The position numbers were made by a program, and so were the translations under genes. The notes beneath the pieces were generated by a model. The model saw only the letters and a list, made by a program, of their open reading frames with translations. It made no database searches and had not been told where the DNA came from. A DNA stretch of 64,000 nt from Ornithinimicrobium sufpigmenti. Lineage in GTDB: Bacteria > Actinomycetota > Actinomycetes > Actinomycetales > Dermatophilaceae. The stretch is from positions 1,798,001-1,862,000 of the forward strand of contig NZ_CP036403.1 of NCBI RefSeq assembly GCF_004322775.1, written 5' to 3'. How positions within the stretch are numbered: position 1 is the first letter of the stretch; every line of letters starts with the position of its first letter. Below, in pieces: positions 34,795 to 43,404 of this stretch.

Positions 34795-35931
34795 ATGTTG
34801 CTCGAGGTGCGCAACCTCCATACCGAGTTCCGGACGCGGTCCTCCACCGTCCGGGCCGTCGACGACGTCAACTTCACCGTGAGCGAGGGTGAGACGGTCG
34901 CGCTGGTGGGGGAGTCCGGCTCCGGCAAGTCCGTGACCGCGCTGTCCATCATGGGTCTGATCAAGGGTCCCTCGGCCCAGGTCACCGAGGGTGAGGTGCT
35001 GCTGGAGGGCCAGGACCTGCTGCGGATGAGTCCGGCGAAGGTGCGTCGGCGGCGCGGGTCGGACATCGCCATGGTGTTCCAGGACCCGATGACGGCGCTC
35101 AACCCGGGCCTGACGATCGGACGGCAGCTCACCGAGTCCTTCCGCGTGCACACCGGCGCCTCACGCGAGCAGGCCCGCCGGCGCGGAGTCGAGCTGCTCG
35201 GCCTGGTCGGCATCCCCGAGCCGGAGAGTCGCCTGAAGGCCTACCCGCACCAGTTGTCGGGAGGTATGCGCCAGCGCGTCATGATCGCCATCGCCCTCTC
35301 CTGCGAACCCAAGCTCATCGTGGCCGACGAGATCACCACCGCGCTCGATGTCACGATCCAGGCCCAGATCCTGGAGTTGCTGAGGCAGCTCGCGAGGGAG
35401 ACCCGGACCGCGCTGATCCTCATCACCCACGATCTCGGCATCGTCGCTGGCATGGCGGACCGCGTCAATGTCATGTACGGAGGCCAGGTCGTCGAGTCCG
35501 CTCCCACCGAGGCGCTGTACGAGCGACCCCGGATGCCCTACACCTGGGGCCTGCTGAGCTCGATCCCGCGCCTGGACCGGCCCCGGCCGGACAAGCTGGT
35601 GACCATCAAAGGCTCACCCCCCGACATGTCCCGCCCGTCGGTCGGCTGCCGCTATGCACCCCGGTGCCCCTTCGTGCGCGACGTATGCCGACGGCACGTT
35701 CCGCTCCTGGCGCACAGCGACCCATCGACGCCGGGCCACCTCTCCCGGTGCTGGGGAACTGCGGACGTGCCCGACGGCGGCTGGCTGAGGGGTGTCGACT
35801 GGCGAGTGGCCCAGGCGCAGGCCCAGCCGCAGGACCGGTCGGAACTCGCCGGGGACCTGCCCGAGGGGGACGGGGACGACCTGCGGGTCGAGCCGGAGCT
35901 CCGTGTCGACAGCGAGGCCCACGATGACTGA
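34795..35931 (+). CDS. ABC transporter ATPase, DppD/OppD type
   Basis: ATPase of 378 residues. Walker A GESGSGKS at 39-46, signature LSGGMRQRVMIA, Walker B KLIVADEITTALD and the switch histidine in LILITHDLG. The C-terminal oligopeptide/dipeptide module has the CRYAPRCPFVRDVC cysteine motif that can hold an Fe-S cluster. A 45-residue acidic, glutamine-rich tail follows, longer than usual. ATG 34795 lies seven bases after GAAGGG. First gene of the rightward arm. Confidence 0.9.
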   Translation: MLLEVRNLHTEFRTRSSTVRAVDDVNFTVSEGETVALVGESGSGKSVTALSIMGLIKGPSAQVTEGEVLLEGQDLLRMSPAKVRRRRGSDIAMVFQDPMTALNPGLTIGRQLTESFRVHTGASREQARRRGVELLGLVGIPEPESRLKAYPHQLSGGMRQRVMIAIALSCEPKLIVADEITTALDVTIQAQILELLRQLARETRTALILITHDLGIVAGMADRVNVMYGGQVVESAPTEALYERPRMPYTWGLLSSIPRLDRPRPDKLVTIKGSPPDMSRPSVGCRYAPRCPFVRDVCRRHVPLLAHSDPSTPGHLSRCWGTADVPDGGWLRGVDWRVAQAQAQPQDRSELAGDLPEGDGDDLRVEPELRVDSEAHDD

Positions 35932-36931
35932 CACAGCACTGACCCCGCGTCAGGTCGACCTACCCACCCGTCCGCTCATCGAGGTCTCCGACCTCAGCGT
36001 GGACTTCCGCGTACGGGGCAGCCGGCGCGGCGCCCGGTTGCGCGCGGTCGACGGGGTCAGCTTCGACATCGACCGCGGCCGGACCCTCGGCATGGTGGGG
36101 GAGTCGGGCAGCGGCAAGTCCACCATGGGGCGTGCCATCCTGCAGCTGGAGCGGGCCGCTGAGGGCTCGGTGCGCTTCGAGGGCACCGACCTGACCACGC
36201 TCTCCGGGGGCCAGTTGCGGTCTTACCGACGCCGGATGCAGATGGTGTTCCAGGATCCGTTCGCTTCCCTCAACCCCCGGATGACCGTGGGGGACACGGT
36301 CGGCGACTCCCTGCTCGCGCACGACATCGGGACCCGCGCTGACCGGCGCGAGCGCGTCGGGCAGATGCTGGAGACCGTCGGGCTGGATCCCTCCTGGGCC
36401 GGCCGCTTCCCGCATGAGTTCTCCGGGGGGCAGCGTCAGCGGATCGCCATCGCCCGCGCCCTGGCGGTCGACCCGGACTTCGTCGTTGCCGACGAGCCGG
36501 TCTCCGCACTTGACGTCTCGGTCCAGGCGCAGACGATCAACCTGCTGGGGTCGCTGCAGGAGGACCTCGGTGTGACCTTCCTCTTCATCGCCCATGACCT
36601 TGCCGTCGTGCGGCAGCTCGCGCACAGGGTGGCCGTGGTGTACCTCGGCAAGGTGGTCGAACTCGCCGACCGGGATCAGCTCTACTCCTCCCCGGCGCAC
36701 CCCTACACCGTCTCCCTGCTCTCGGCCGTCCCGATCCCCGAGCCCGCACTGGAGCGGCGGCGGGAGCGGATCATCCTGCGCGGGGACATCCCCAGCCCGA
36801 TGTCTCCCCCGTCCGGGTGTCGCTTCCGCACCCGGTGCTGGAAGGCCCAGGAGGTGTGCGCCGAGGTAGTTCCCCCGCTGGTGACGCTGCGGCCGGGACA
36901 CACGGCGGCCTGCCACTTCCCGGAGGCCTAG
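35924..36931 (+). CDS. ABC transporter ATPase, DppF/OppF type
   Basis: ATPase of 335 residues with Walker A GESGSGKS at 59-66, signature FSGGQRQRIAIARAL, Walker B DFVVADEPVSALD, switch region FIAHDLAVV and the C-terminal GCRFRTRCWKAQEVC motif. The ATG overlaps the DppD-like stop by eight bases. With the DppD-like ATPase, the two permeases in the opposite arm and the lipoprotein at 38996 it completes one peptide/nickel-type importer. Confidence 0.9.
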   Translation: MTDTALTPRQVDLPTRPLIEVSDLSVDFRVRGSRRGARLRAVDGVSFDIDRGRTLGMVGESGSGKSTMGRAILQLERAAEGSVRFEGTDLTTLSGGQLRSYRRRMQMVFQDPFASLNPRMTVGDTVGDSLLAHDIGTRADRRERVGQMLETVGLDPSWAGRFPHEFSGGQRQRIAIARALAVDPDFVVADEPVSALDVSVQAQTINLLGSLQEDLGVTFLFIAHDLAVVRQLAHRVAVVYLGKVVELADRDQLYSSPAHPYTVSLLSAVPIPEPALERRRERIILRGDIPSPMSPPSGCRFRTRCWKAQEVCAEVVPPLVTLRPGHTAACHFPEA

Positions 36932-36967
36932 ATCATGGTCAGCCGACGTTGGTCCGACAGCAGCCTC

Positions 36968-37017
36968 TTGACACAGGACAATTGTATCGGTGTACTGATC
37001 AACCAACACAGCGATAC
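36968..37017 (+). promoter_or_regulatory. promoter and GntR-type operator upstream of the GntR gene
   Basis: -35 TTGACA (36968-36973) and -10 TGTACT (36991-36996) are 17 bp apart. An inverted repeat GTATCGGTGT (36984-36993) / ACAGCGATAC (37008-37017), matching at 9 of 10 positions, overlaps the -10, so the downstream GntR protein can repress itself. Confidence 0.7.
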
Positions 37018-37042
37018 GCGCGATCGTCCCCGAGAGGTCCCC

Positions 37043-38095
37043 ATGCCACGTAGTGCGAAGGTCGAGGTGCCGCCGGTCGCCGTCAGCGCTGAGGAGCTGC
37101 TGCTGAGACTGGTCGACACGGAGGCCATGCCCCTGTACCTCCAGGTCGTGCACCAGGTGAAGCAGCGCATCATGACCGGCGAGCTGGCGGACGGCGTGCA
37201 GCTGCCCGCGGTCCGGGCGCTCGCCGCCCATCTGGGGATCAACCCGGGCACGGTGGTCCAGGCCTACCGCCAGCTGGCGTCCGAGGGCTTGATCGAGTCC
37301 CTGCGGGGCCGTGGCTCCGTGGTGCGTCCCCTGAGCGGGCGGGTCTCGGACACCATGGCCCGGGAGCGGTTGCTGGATTCAGCCATCGACCGTCTCGTCG
37401 CCCGTTCCCGCGCCCTCGGTATTCCTGAGAACCAGACCCTGCAGCGGGTCAGCGCGGCCCTGCTCGACGCCCGGACGGGCGTGCCCGTTCTCTTCCTGGG
37501 GCAGACCGCCGAGCAGGCCACCCGGTTCGTCGGTGACCTGCAGCGACGCTATGAGAGCCACAAGGCCACCTTCCAGCCCTTGAGCATGGAGGAGCTGAGG
37601 ACAAAGGGCACCGAGAGCATGGAGCGCGCACTCGAGGTCTCCTACACCATCCTCACCTTCGCCACCCTGGTCCCCGAGCTGGAGCGCCTGCTCGACCAGC
37701 GTGGGGTGGAGGCGGAGATCATCGGCGTACGAGCAGAGCTGACCCAGGCCTCGCTGGGACGACTGGGTGAGCTGTCGACCCAGGGCAGGTGCGCCGTGGT
37801 CACAGAGTCGCATGCGATCAGCACCGTGCTGGCGGAGGTCGAGCGTCTCGCCGGGATCGACCGTCACGACGTGCAGGTGGTGCACCGGCTCCCCGAGGGC
37901 GGTCTCGCTGTGGACGAGCTGCGCCCGACGCTCGACAGCGGCTGCACGCTGGTCTACACCTCCGGGGTGAGGGCCGAGGTCGCAGCCCTCGGCCTGCCGC
38001 CCGAACGCCTGGCCGAGCTGAGCTTCCGCCTGACCCCAGCCACGCTGCGCAAACTCGACCGGCGGTGGCGCACGGCCAAGGGGGAGGAGGCGTGA
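37043..38095 (+). CDS. GntR-family regulator with long C-terminal effector region
   Basis: Regulator of 350 residues. The N-terminal winged helix (about 28-100: MPLYLQVVHQVKQRIMTGEL, LPAVRALAAHLGINPGTVVQ, YRQLASEGLIESLRGRGSVV) is YtrA-like. The remaining 240 residues are unusual for that group: a helical part containing ALEVSYTILTFATLVPELER and a Rossmann-like part with CAVVTESHAISTVLAEVERL and GCTLVYTSGVRAEVAALGL, which may bind a ligand. GAGAGG precedes the ATG. Its stop overlaps the start of the TPR gene (GTGA), tying regulator and TPR protein together. Confidence 0.85.
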   Translation: MPRSAKVEVPPVAVSAEELLLRLVDTEAMPLYLQVVHQVKQRIMTGELADGVQLPAVRALAAHLGINPGTVVQAYRQLASEGLIESLRGRGSVVRPLSGRVSDTMARERLLDSAIDRLVARSRALGIPENQTLQRVSAALLDARTGVPVLFLGQTAEQATRFVGDLQRRYESHKATFQPLSMEELRTKGTESMERALEVSYTILTFATLVPELERLLDQRGVEAEIIGVRAELTQASLGRLGELSTQGRCAVVTESHAISTVLAEVERLAGIDRHDVQVVHRLPEGGLAVDELRPTLDSGCTLVYTSGVRAEVAALGLPPERLAELSFRLTPATLRKLDRRWRTAKGEEA

Positions 38096-38913
38096 ACCCC
38101 GAGCGCTATGTCCTGGCCGCCCGGCTGGTCAGCTACCTGGGCGAGCGGTACAGGGCCCTGGAGATCCTGAGCGAGGGACTGGATGCCTTCCCGGGCGACC
38201 TGCGGCTGCTCCATCAGCGCGGGACCATGCGTCTCATCACCCGGGCGATCCCCGAGGCCAGGGCTGACCTGGAAGCCGCTGTCGCGCACGAAGGATGGGA
38301 CGCACCCGACACCTACCGCGAGCAGGTGGTGGGCGACGTGCTGGCCCTGGTCCTCGACCGCCAGGACGCTGAACCGACGCACGCCGCCCACGGCTCGGTC
38401 CGTGCCGGCGCCTGGCTCCACCTCGGACTGACCCACTACCTGCTGGGCGACCTCGACGCGGCGGCGCAGGCCTTTGCCCGCTCCCGCGAGCTGGCGCACG
38501 AGCCCTACCAGGAGCTGGCCGCGGTGGACTGGGGGTACCTCTCGCTCTACCGGGCGGGCCGGCCGGAGGAAGCCCAGTCGCTGGTGGACGACCTGGTCTG
38601 GGACGACTATCGCCTCGGTGGGGCGGCGTCCACGACGGGCAGGTCGTTGGAGCGGTGCTACGTGCAACGGCTGCAGCTCTACCGGGGCGAGGCCCGCCCG
38701 GAGGAGCTGCTGCGGGCCACGAGCACCGAGGGCATCGACGTCGCCACCCTCGGGTACGGCGTCGGCGTCTGGTATCTCTGCCACGGCTACGACGCGGCCG
38801 CAGCACGCACATTCGAGCGGATCCTCGAGGTCGGTGACCCCACCACCATGGGCTACCTGGCCGCGGAGTCCGAACGTGCCCGCCCGACCGAGCCCTCACC
38901 CGGCCCGGCCTGA
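38092..38913 (+). CDS. TPR-repeat protein, paralogue of 42210-43064
   Basis: Soluble protein of 273 residues made of helix-turn-helix TPR-like repeats: RLVSYLGERYRALEILSEGL, LRLLHQRGTMRLITRAIPEA, WLHLGLTHYLLGDLDAAAQA, YGVGVWYLCHGYDAAAARTF. No signal peptide. GGAGGAGG lies just before the GTG that overlaps the GntR stop. It shares the C-terminal sequence YLAAESER with the second TPR gene of the cluster. A scaffold or sensor role with the GntR protein is inference. Confidence 0.75.
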   Translation: MNPERYVLAARLVSYLGERYRALEILSEGLDAFPGDLRLLHQRGTMRLITRAIPEARADLEAAVAHEGWDAPDTYREQVVGDVLALVLDRQDAEPTHAAHGSVRAGAWLHLGLTHYLLGDLDAAAQAFARSRELAHEPYQELAAVDWGYLSLYRAGRPEEAQSLVDDLVWDDYRLGGAASTTGRSLERCYVQRLQLYRGEARPEELLRATSTEGIDVATLGYGVGVWYLCHGYDAAAARTFERILEVGDPTTMGYLAAESERARPTEPSPGPA

Positions 38914-38995
38914 GCCGGCAGCACGACCGTCGGTCGGCTCGCAACCTCGGAGCCCTGACGCCCCACCCACCTAACGAAGTGAAGGACGAGGTCAC

Positions 38996-40669
38996 ATGAA
39001 GACACTGCGTGCCCGACTACTGGTCGGGGTCACCACAGCACTCGCGCTCACCGCCTGCTCCAGCGGTGGCGCACCGCCGGCGAGCACCCCCTCGGCCGCG
39101 CCGAACACCCAGGCCTCATCGCCGACCGACGGGAGCGTCTCCACCACCGGCGCCGAAGCACCCAGCGGCCCGGCCACCTACGTGGGCGAGATCCGCTACG
39201 AGGACGAGGACCAGAGTGCAGAGCCGCAGCACGGCGGCACCCTGCGGTTCCTGGCCCGCCTCGACGCCGACGAGCTGGATCCGCACGTGGGCACGGACAC
39301 CACGTCCATCATCGCCGGTGCTCTGGTCTACGAGGGCCTCGTCGAGAACGTCCGTGGCGAGATCCAGCCGCTGCTCGCCGAGTCCTGGGACATCTCCGAG
39401 GACGGCCTGACCTACACCTTCCACCTGCGCGACGACGCCGTCTTCCACAGCGGCCGCCCGATGGTGGCCGAGGATGTGGTCTATTCCCTCGAGCGGGTGA
39501 TGGACCCAGACACCCTCGCCCCGAACGCGGCCAGCTACCAGGACATCGAGTCGGTGGAGGCACCGGACGACCAGACCGTCGTCATCACGCTCTCCCAGCC
39601 GTTCGCGCCGATGCTGTTCCAGCTCAGTGCACTGTCCTCCGTGGTCGTGGACCGTGAGGTGGTCGAGGCCGGCGGCTTGTCGGCTCCGCCGAGCGGCGGA
39701 ACCGGACCGTTCATGCTGGACGAGCACAACGTCGGACGCAACCTGACCCTAGAGGCCCACCCGGACTACTGGCACCCCGAGCTCCCCTACCTGGACGCGA
39801 TCGACTTCACCTGGAACCCCGACGACAACGCCCGCGCCGCGGCCATCCGCAGCGAGAGCGTCGACCTGCTGTTCCAGCCGGCGCCCACGTTCATGGAGAC
39901 CCTAATGAACGACGAGAACCTGAAATGGTACGGCGGGTCCGGCAGCCTGTCCCTGCACCTGCTGCTCAACACCCAGCGTGAGCCGTTCAACGACGAGCGC
40001 GTGCGTCAGGCGATCTTCCACGCCCTGGACCGTCAGGAGCTGCTCGACGTGGCCAACGAGGGCTACGGCATCCCGCTCAACGGTGGATACCTGCCGCCGG
40101 ACCGCTGGGGTGGTCTTCAGGAGCCGGTGTACGGCGAGCCGGACCTGGAGAAGGCGCGCGAGCTGCTCGCCGATGCGGGTTACCCGGAGGGTTTCGAGGC
40201 CGAGCTGACGGTCATCGGCAGCTCCGCTTTCCAGCTGCGGCAGGCCGAGGTCGAGCAGGCCCAGCTGGCCCAGATCGGCATCGACATCACGCTCAACCCG
40301 GTGGACGCCCAGGTCTCGCGTGACCTCACCGAGTCCGGAGAGTTCGACATGTATCAGAGCGGTTTCGGGCTGCGGGCCGACCCGAACGAGCGGTTCACCG
40401 CGGCCTTCCACTCCGATGGTGGGTTGAACTGGGCCAAGTGGAGCGACGAGGAGTTCGACCGACTCATCGAGGAGGCACGGGCGATCGGCGACCAGGAGGA
40501 GCGGGCGGAGCTCTACCAGCAGGCCGACCGCATCCTGGCCGAACGCGGCCCCGCCGCCTTCACCATCCTGACGGCCAGCTACGACGTGGTGCGCAACAAC
40601 GTCATGGGGTACAGCTACGACCCGACGCCGAGCTTCTCCATCTACAAGCACCTCTGGCTCGCCGACTGA
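38996..40669 (+). CDS. peptide-type ABC substrate-binding lipoprotein (SBP_bac_5)
   Basis: Lipoprotein of 557 residues: signal peptide with lipobox LTAC and lipid-modified Cys21, a 45-residue Ser/Pro/Thr linker, then a cluster C (family 5) binding protein: GTLRFLARLDADELDPHVG, YEGLVENVRGEIQPLLAESW, VFHSGRPMVAEDVVYSLERV, RQAIFHALDRQELLDVANEG. It should capture the substrate for the DppBCDF-type importer encoded around it. Ligand unknown (peptide, opine, nickel chelate and others are carried by this family). Confidence 0.9.
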   Translation: MKTLRARLLVGVTTALALTACSSGGAPPASTPSAAPNTQASSPTDGSVSTTGAEAPSGPATYVGEIRYEDEDQSAEPQHGGTLRFLARLDADELDPHVGTDTTSIIAGALVYEGLVENVRGEIQPLLAESWDISEDGLTYTFHLRDDAVFHSGRPMVAEDVVYSLERVMDPDTLAPNAASYQDIESVEAPDDQTVVITLSQPFAPMLFQLSALSSVVVDREVVEAGGLSAPPSGGTGPFMLDEHNVGRNLTLEAHPDYWHPELPYLDAIDFTWNPDDNARAAAIRSESVDLLFQPAPTFMETLMNDENLKWYGGSGSLSLHLLLNTQREPFNDERVRQAIFHALDRQELLDVANEGYGIPLNGGYLPPDRWGGLQEPVYGEPDLEKARELLADAGYPEGFEAELTVIGSSAFQLRQAEVEQAQLAQIGIDITLNPVDAQVSRDLTESGEFDMYQSGFGLRADPNERFTAAFHSDGGLNWAKWSDEEFDRLIEEARAIGDQEERAELYQQADRILAERGPAAFTILTASYDVVRNNVMGYSYDPTPSFSIYKHLWLAD

Positions 40670-40683
40670 CCGCCTGACCCGAC

Positions 40684-40715
40684 TCCGCGCGGCCGCCCAG
40701 CGGCGGCCGCGCGGA
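40684..40715 (+). terminator. 14-bp GC hairpin between the two binding-protein genes
   Basis: TCCGCGCGGCCGCC and its exact complement enclose CAGC, starting 15 bp after the lipoprotein stop. There is no T run. It can terminate most transcripts or protect the 3' end of the lipoprotein mRNA, so that the following genes are expressed at a lower level. Confidence 0.65.
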
Positions 40716-40740
40716 CCGGCCTACCGAAACGGACCCCCTC

Positions 40741-42198
40741 ATGCTCCGCTATGGCGCCACCCTGCCCATCTCCAGCCTCGACGGTGTGCGGTCCTCGGCC
40801 AACGAGGCCACCTCCCTGCTCTACTCCCGACTCGTCACGGTCGACGCGTTCGGCGAGATTGCCCTCGACCTGGCCGGCTCGCACGACGTCAGTCCCGACG
40901 GGCTGCAGCACACCTTCCGACCACGTGGCGACGCGACCTGGTCCGACGATCGGCCGGTGACGGCAGAGGACCTGACGCTGGCGCTGCGCCTCGTGTCAGA
41001 CCCTGGCTTGCGGGCCCGGTCCGCGTTCCGGCTGGTGCACGTGCGGTCCGTGGAGTCGGTCGGCGACGCGACCGTGGTCACCCTCACCCGGCCCATGCCG
41101 TCCTTCCTCCACGCACTGAACAAGGTCCGGGTGGTGCCCGCCCACCGGCACACGGCGGAGGAGTACGCCGAGGGCGCCTGCGACGCGGACCCGGTGGGCA
41201 GCGGGCCGTACCGGCTGGTGGAGCGTACCGAGGGGGGCTGCACCTTCGAGGCGCGCCAGGACTACTTCGGCACCGTTCCCGGCATCGGAACCATCAGGAT
41301 GCAGCAGATCGCCCAGGACCGGGACCGCGCTCTGGCGCTGGCACAGGACGAGATCGACTTCGGCCAGATCAAGGCCCAGGACGTGGACGTCCTCACCGAG
41401 GACGTCCGGGCCCACTCCATCCGCACCCGGGTGTGGAGGGCGCTGTCCTTCCGGCTCAGCCACCCCCTTCTCGCCGACGCTCGGGTCCGGCGAGCCCTCT
41501 CGGAGCTGGTCGACCGGGAGGAGGTGGTGCTCCGCGCCTTGGGCGGTTACGGCCTCCCGCAGTACTGGCCTACCCCACCCAGCTCCTGGGCCAGCCCTCA
41601 GGACGTCCCCCCCACCGGGGTCGAGCAGGCCGCCGAGACCCTGACCGAAGCCGGGTGGGAACGGTCCGCCGGGGGATGGTGGAAGGACGGGCAGCAGCTG
41701 GTCCTGAGGCTGGCCTACCTGGAGTCCGAGACGTTCCGTCGGGTGACCAGCGAGGTGATCGCGGAGCAGTTCGGTCGCTTCGGCATCCCCGTACAGCTCA
41801 CGCCCATCACCTGGGAGGCCTACCGCGACATGGACGCGCACGGGCTTCGGGACACCGAGCACGACGGCATGGTGGTGGGCTGGAGCGGAGGCGTGGACCC
41901 CTACGAGAACCTGGCGAGCCGCTACCGCTCCGACGGGGTGTACAACCGCGACGGCTACCGGAACCCGCGTCTCGACGACGTGCTGGACCGGGCCGTGCAG
42001 GCCCCCGAACGTGCGGAGGCCCGCGACCTCTACCACCAGGTGATGCGGATGACCCATGAGGACTCGATCATGGCTCCGCTCGCCAACCCCATGTACCTCT
42101 TCGGCGCCAGGTCGCACCTGACCGGCTTCGAGGACTTCGAGGTGGACAGCTTCTACGAGCTGCCGCAGTACGCCAATCTCATCCGATCCACCACCTGA
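40741..42198 (+). CDS. SBP_bac_5-family protein without signal peptide
   Basis: Protein of 485 residues with the fold of a family 5 binding protein: LRYGATLPISSLDGVRSSAN, TWSDDRPVTAEDLTLALRLV, PVGSGPYRLVERTEGG, DARVRRALSELVDREEVVLRAL and the C-terminal MAPLANPMYLFGARSHLTGF. Unlike its neighbour it starts directly at the mature domain; the 70 bp upstream encode a hairpin, not a leader, and no lipobox exists. It should therefore stay in the cytosol, as the SBP-like domain of SgrR does, and could be an intracellular ligand sensor or carrier. The ribosome site is weak. Confidence 0.8.
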   Translation: MLRYGATLPISSLDGVRSSANEATSLLYSRLVTVDAFGEIALDLAGSHDVSPDGLQHTFRPRGDATWSDDRPVTAEDLTLALRLVSDPGLRARSAFRLVHVRSVESVGDATVVTLTRPMPSFLHALNKVRVVPAHRHTAEEYAEGACDADPVGSGPYRLVERTEGGCTFEARQDYFGTVPGIGTIRMQQIAQDRDRALALAQDEIDFGQIKAQDVDVLTEDVRAHSIRTRVWRALSFRLSHPLLADARVRRALSELVDREEVVLRALGGYGLPQYWPTPPSSWASPQDVPPTGVEQAAETLTEAGWERSAGGWWKDGQQLVLRLAYLESETFRRVTSEVIAEQFGRFGIPVQLTPITWEAYRDMDAHGLRDTEHDGMVVGWSGGVDPYENLASRYRSDGVYNRDGYRNPRLDDVLDRAVQAPERAEARDLYHQVMRMTHEDSIMAPLANPMYLFGARSHLTGFEDFEVDSFYELPQYANLIRSTT

Positions 42199-42209
42199 CT
42201 AGGAGACCC

Positions 42210-43064
42210 ATGCCTACCCCGTCCACCCAGGACCGCCACATCATCGCCGCGCGGCTCAAGGGTTATCTGAACAAGCCGCACGACGCTATCGACCTCCTCA
42301 CCGCCGCGCTGGAGGAAGACCCGGGGAGCATCCGGCTGCTGCGCTTCCGCGGTCACCGGCGTATCTCGGTGCGCGACTTCGAGGGTGCCATTGCCGACCT
42401 GACCACGGCCGCAACGCACCTGCCCGAGGTGCCCGACGAGTTCGAGCTGTACCAGAAGGATGTCGAGCCGGACGCGATCGCCCTCATCCTGGGCGCCACC
42501 GACATCCAGGACCACCACCCCAGCGTCCAGTCGCTGGAGGGTTCGCCGGAGGCTGACCGATACATGACGACCCTGCACTCGGCCGTCTGGTACCACCTGG
42601 GCGTCGCCCTGTACCTCGACGGGCAGCTGAGCGAGGCGGTCGAGCCGTTCCGGAAGGCCTACGAGACGGCACGGCACTACGAGAGCAAGGTCGCCAGCCT
42701 GGACTGGAGCTACATGATCCTGCGCCGGCTGGGTCGCGAACAGGAGGCGGAGCAGCTACTCACGACGTTCGCCGGGTTGGTCGACGAGTACGACGCGCAG
42801 GCTGCCGGCTACCACGAACGGATGGAGCTCTACTCCGGTCGGCGCAGCGGCGACGACCTCCGCGACACGATCCTCGGCGACCCGATCCAACTGGCCACCG
42901 TGGGCTATGGCCTGGGCAACTGGTACCTGTACAACGGCGAGCCGGACAAGGCCGAGACCGTCTTCGACGAGGTGCTGTCCGCCGGGGCCCGCTACGCCTT
43001 CGCCTACCTGGCCGCCGAGTCCGAGCGTGAGCGCCGCGGCGAGCTCGCCGCCGCCTACCGCTGA
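42210..43064 (+). CDS. TPR-repeat protein, paralogue of 38092-38913
   Basis: Protein of 284 residues with TPR-like repeats (RLKGYLNKPHDAIDLLTAAL, LRFRGHRRISVRDFEGAIAD, WYHLGVALYLDGQLSEAVEP, YGLGNWYLYNGEPDKAETVF) and the same YLAAESER end as the first TPR protein. No export signal. AGGAG precedes the ATG. It is 11 bp from the signal-less binding-protein homologue, so the order TPR-SBP then SBP-TPR is mirrored in this arm. Confidence 0.75.
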   Translation: MPTPSTQDRHIIAARLKGYLNKPHDAIDLLTAALEEDPGSIRLLRFRGHRRISVRDFEGAIADLTTAATHLPEVPDEFELYQKDVEPDAIALILGATDIQDHHPSVQSLEGSPEADRYMTTLHSAVWYHLGVALYLDGQLSEAVEPFRKAYETARHYESKVASLDWSYMILRRLGREQEAEQLLTTFAGLVDEYDAQAAGYHERMELYSGRRSGDDLRDTILGDPIQLATVGYGLGNWYLYNGEPDKAETVFDEVLSAGARYAFAYLAAESERERRGELAAAYR

Positions 43065-43143
43065 GCCGCTGCCGAGCGCAGCAGCATGTCACCATCCCGC
43101 ACCACGTACCGCACCCCCACCACCACACAGTAGGAGCACAGTC

Positions 43144-43404
43144 ATGGCTATCGTCCGGGTCGAGATGGGCAAGCGCCCCCAACCAGAACGCGAGTCGATC
43201 ATCGCCGGGATCACCGATGTCCTGGTGGCCCACGGGTCACCCCGGGAGAACACCCACGTGATCCTCTATGAGATCGACTACGACGTCTGGGCCAAGGGCG
43301 GTCTGCCCTACAGCGTCCGCGCCAAGACCGTCCCCCAGCCGTCCGGCACTCATCCGGGGTCGGCCGGCGAGGTCGCCGGTCAGCACGAGGCCTCCGACTC
43401 GTGA
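43144..43404 (+). CDS. tautomerase-like protein lacking the catalytic Pro1
   Basis: Small protein of 86 residues similar to 4-oxalocrotonate tautomerase monomers (MAIVRVEMGKRPQPERESII, AGITDVLVAHGSPRENTHVI, LYEIDYDVWAKGG). Members act with an N-terminal proline exposed after Met removal; here residue 2 is Ala, so classic acid-base tautomerase chemistry is unlikely. The C-terminal 25 residues are polar and probably disordered. AGGAG precedes the ATG; the stop overlaps the following dehydrogenase start (GTGA). Confidence 0.75.
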   Translation: MAIVRVEMGKRPQPERESIIAGITDVLVAHGSPRENTHVILYEIDYDVWAKGGLPYSVRAKTVPQPSGTHPGSAGEVAGQHEASDS

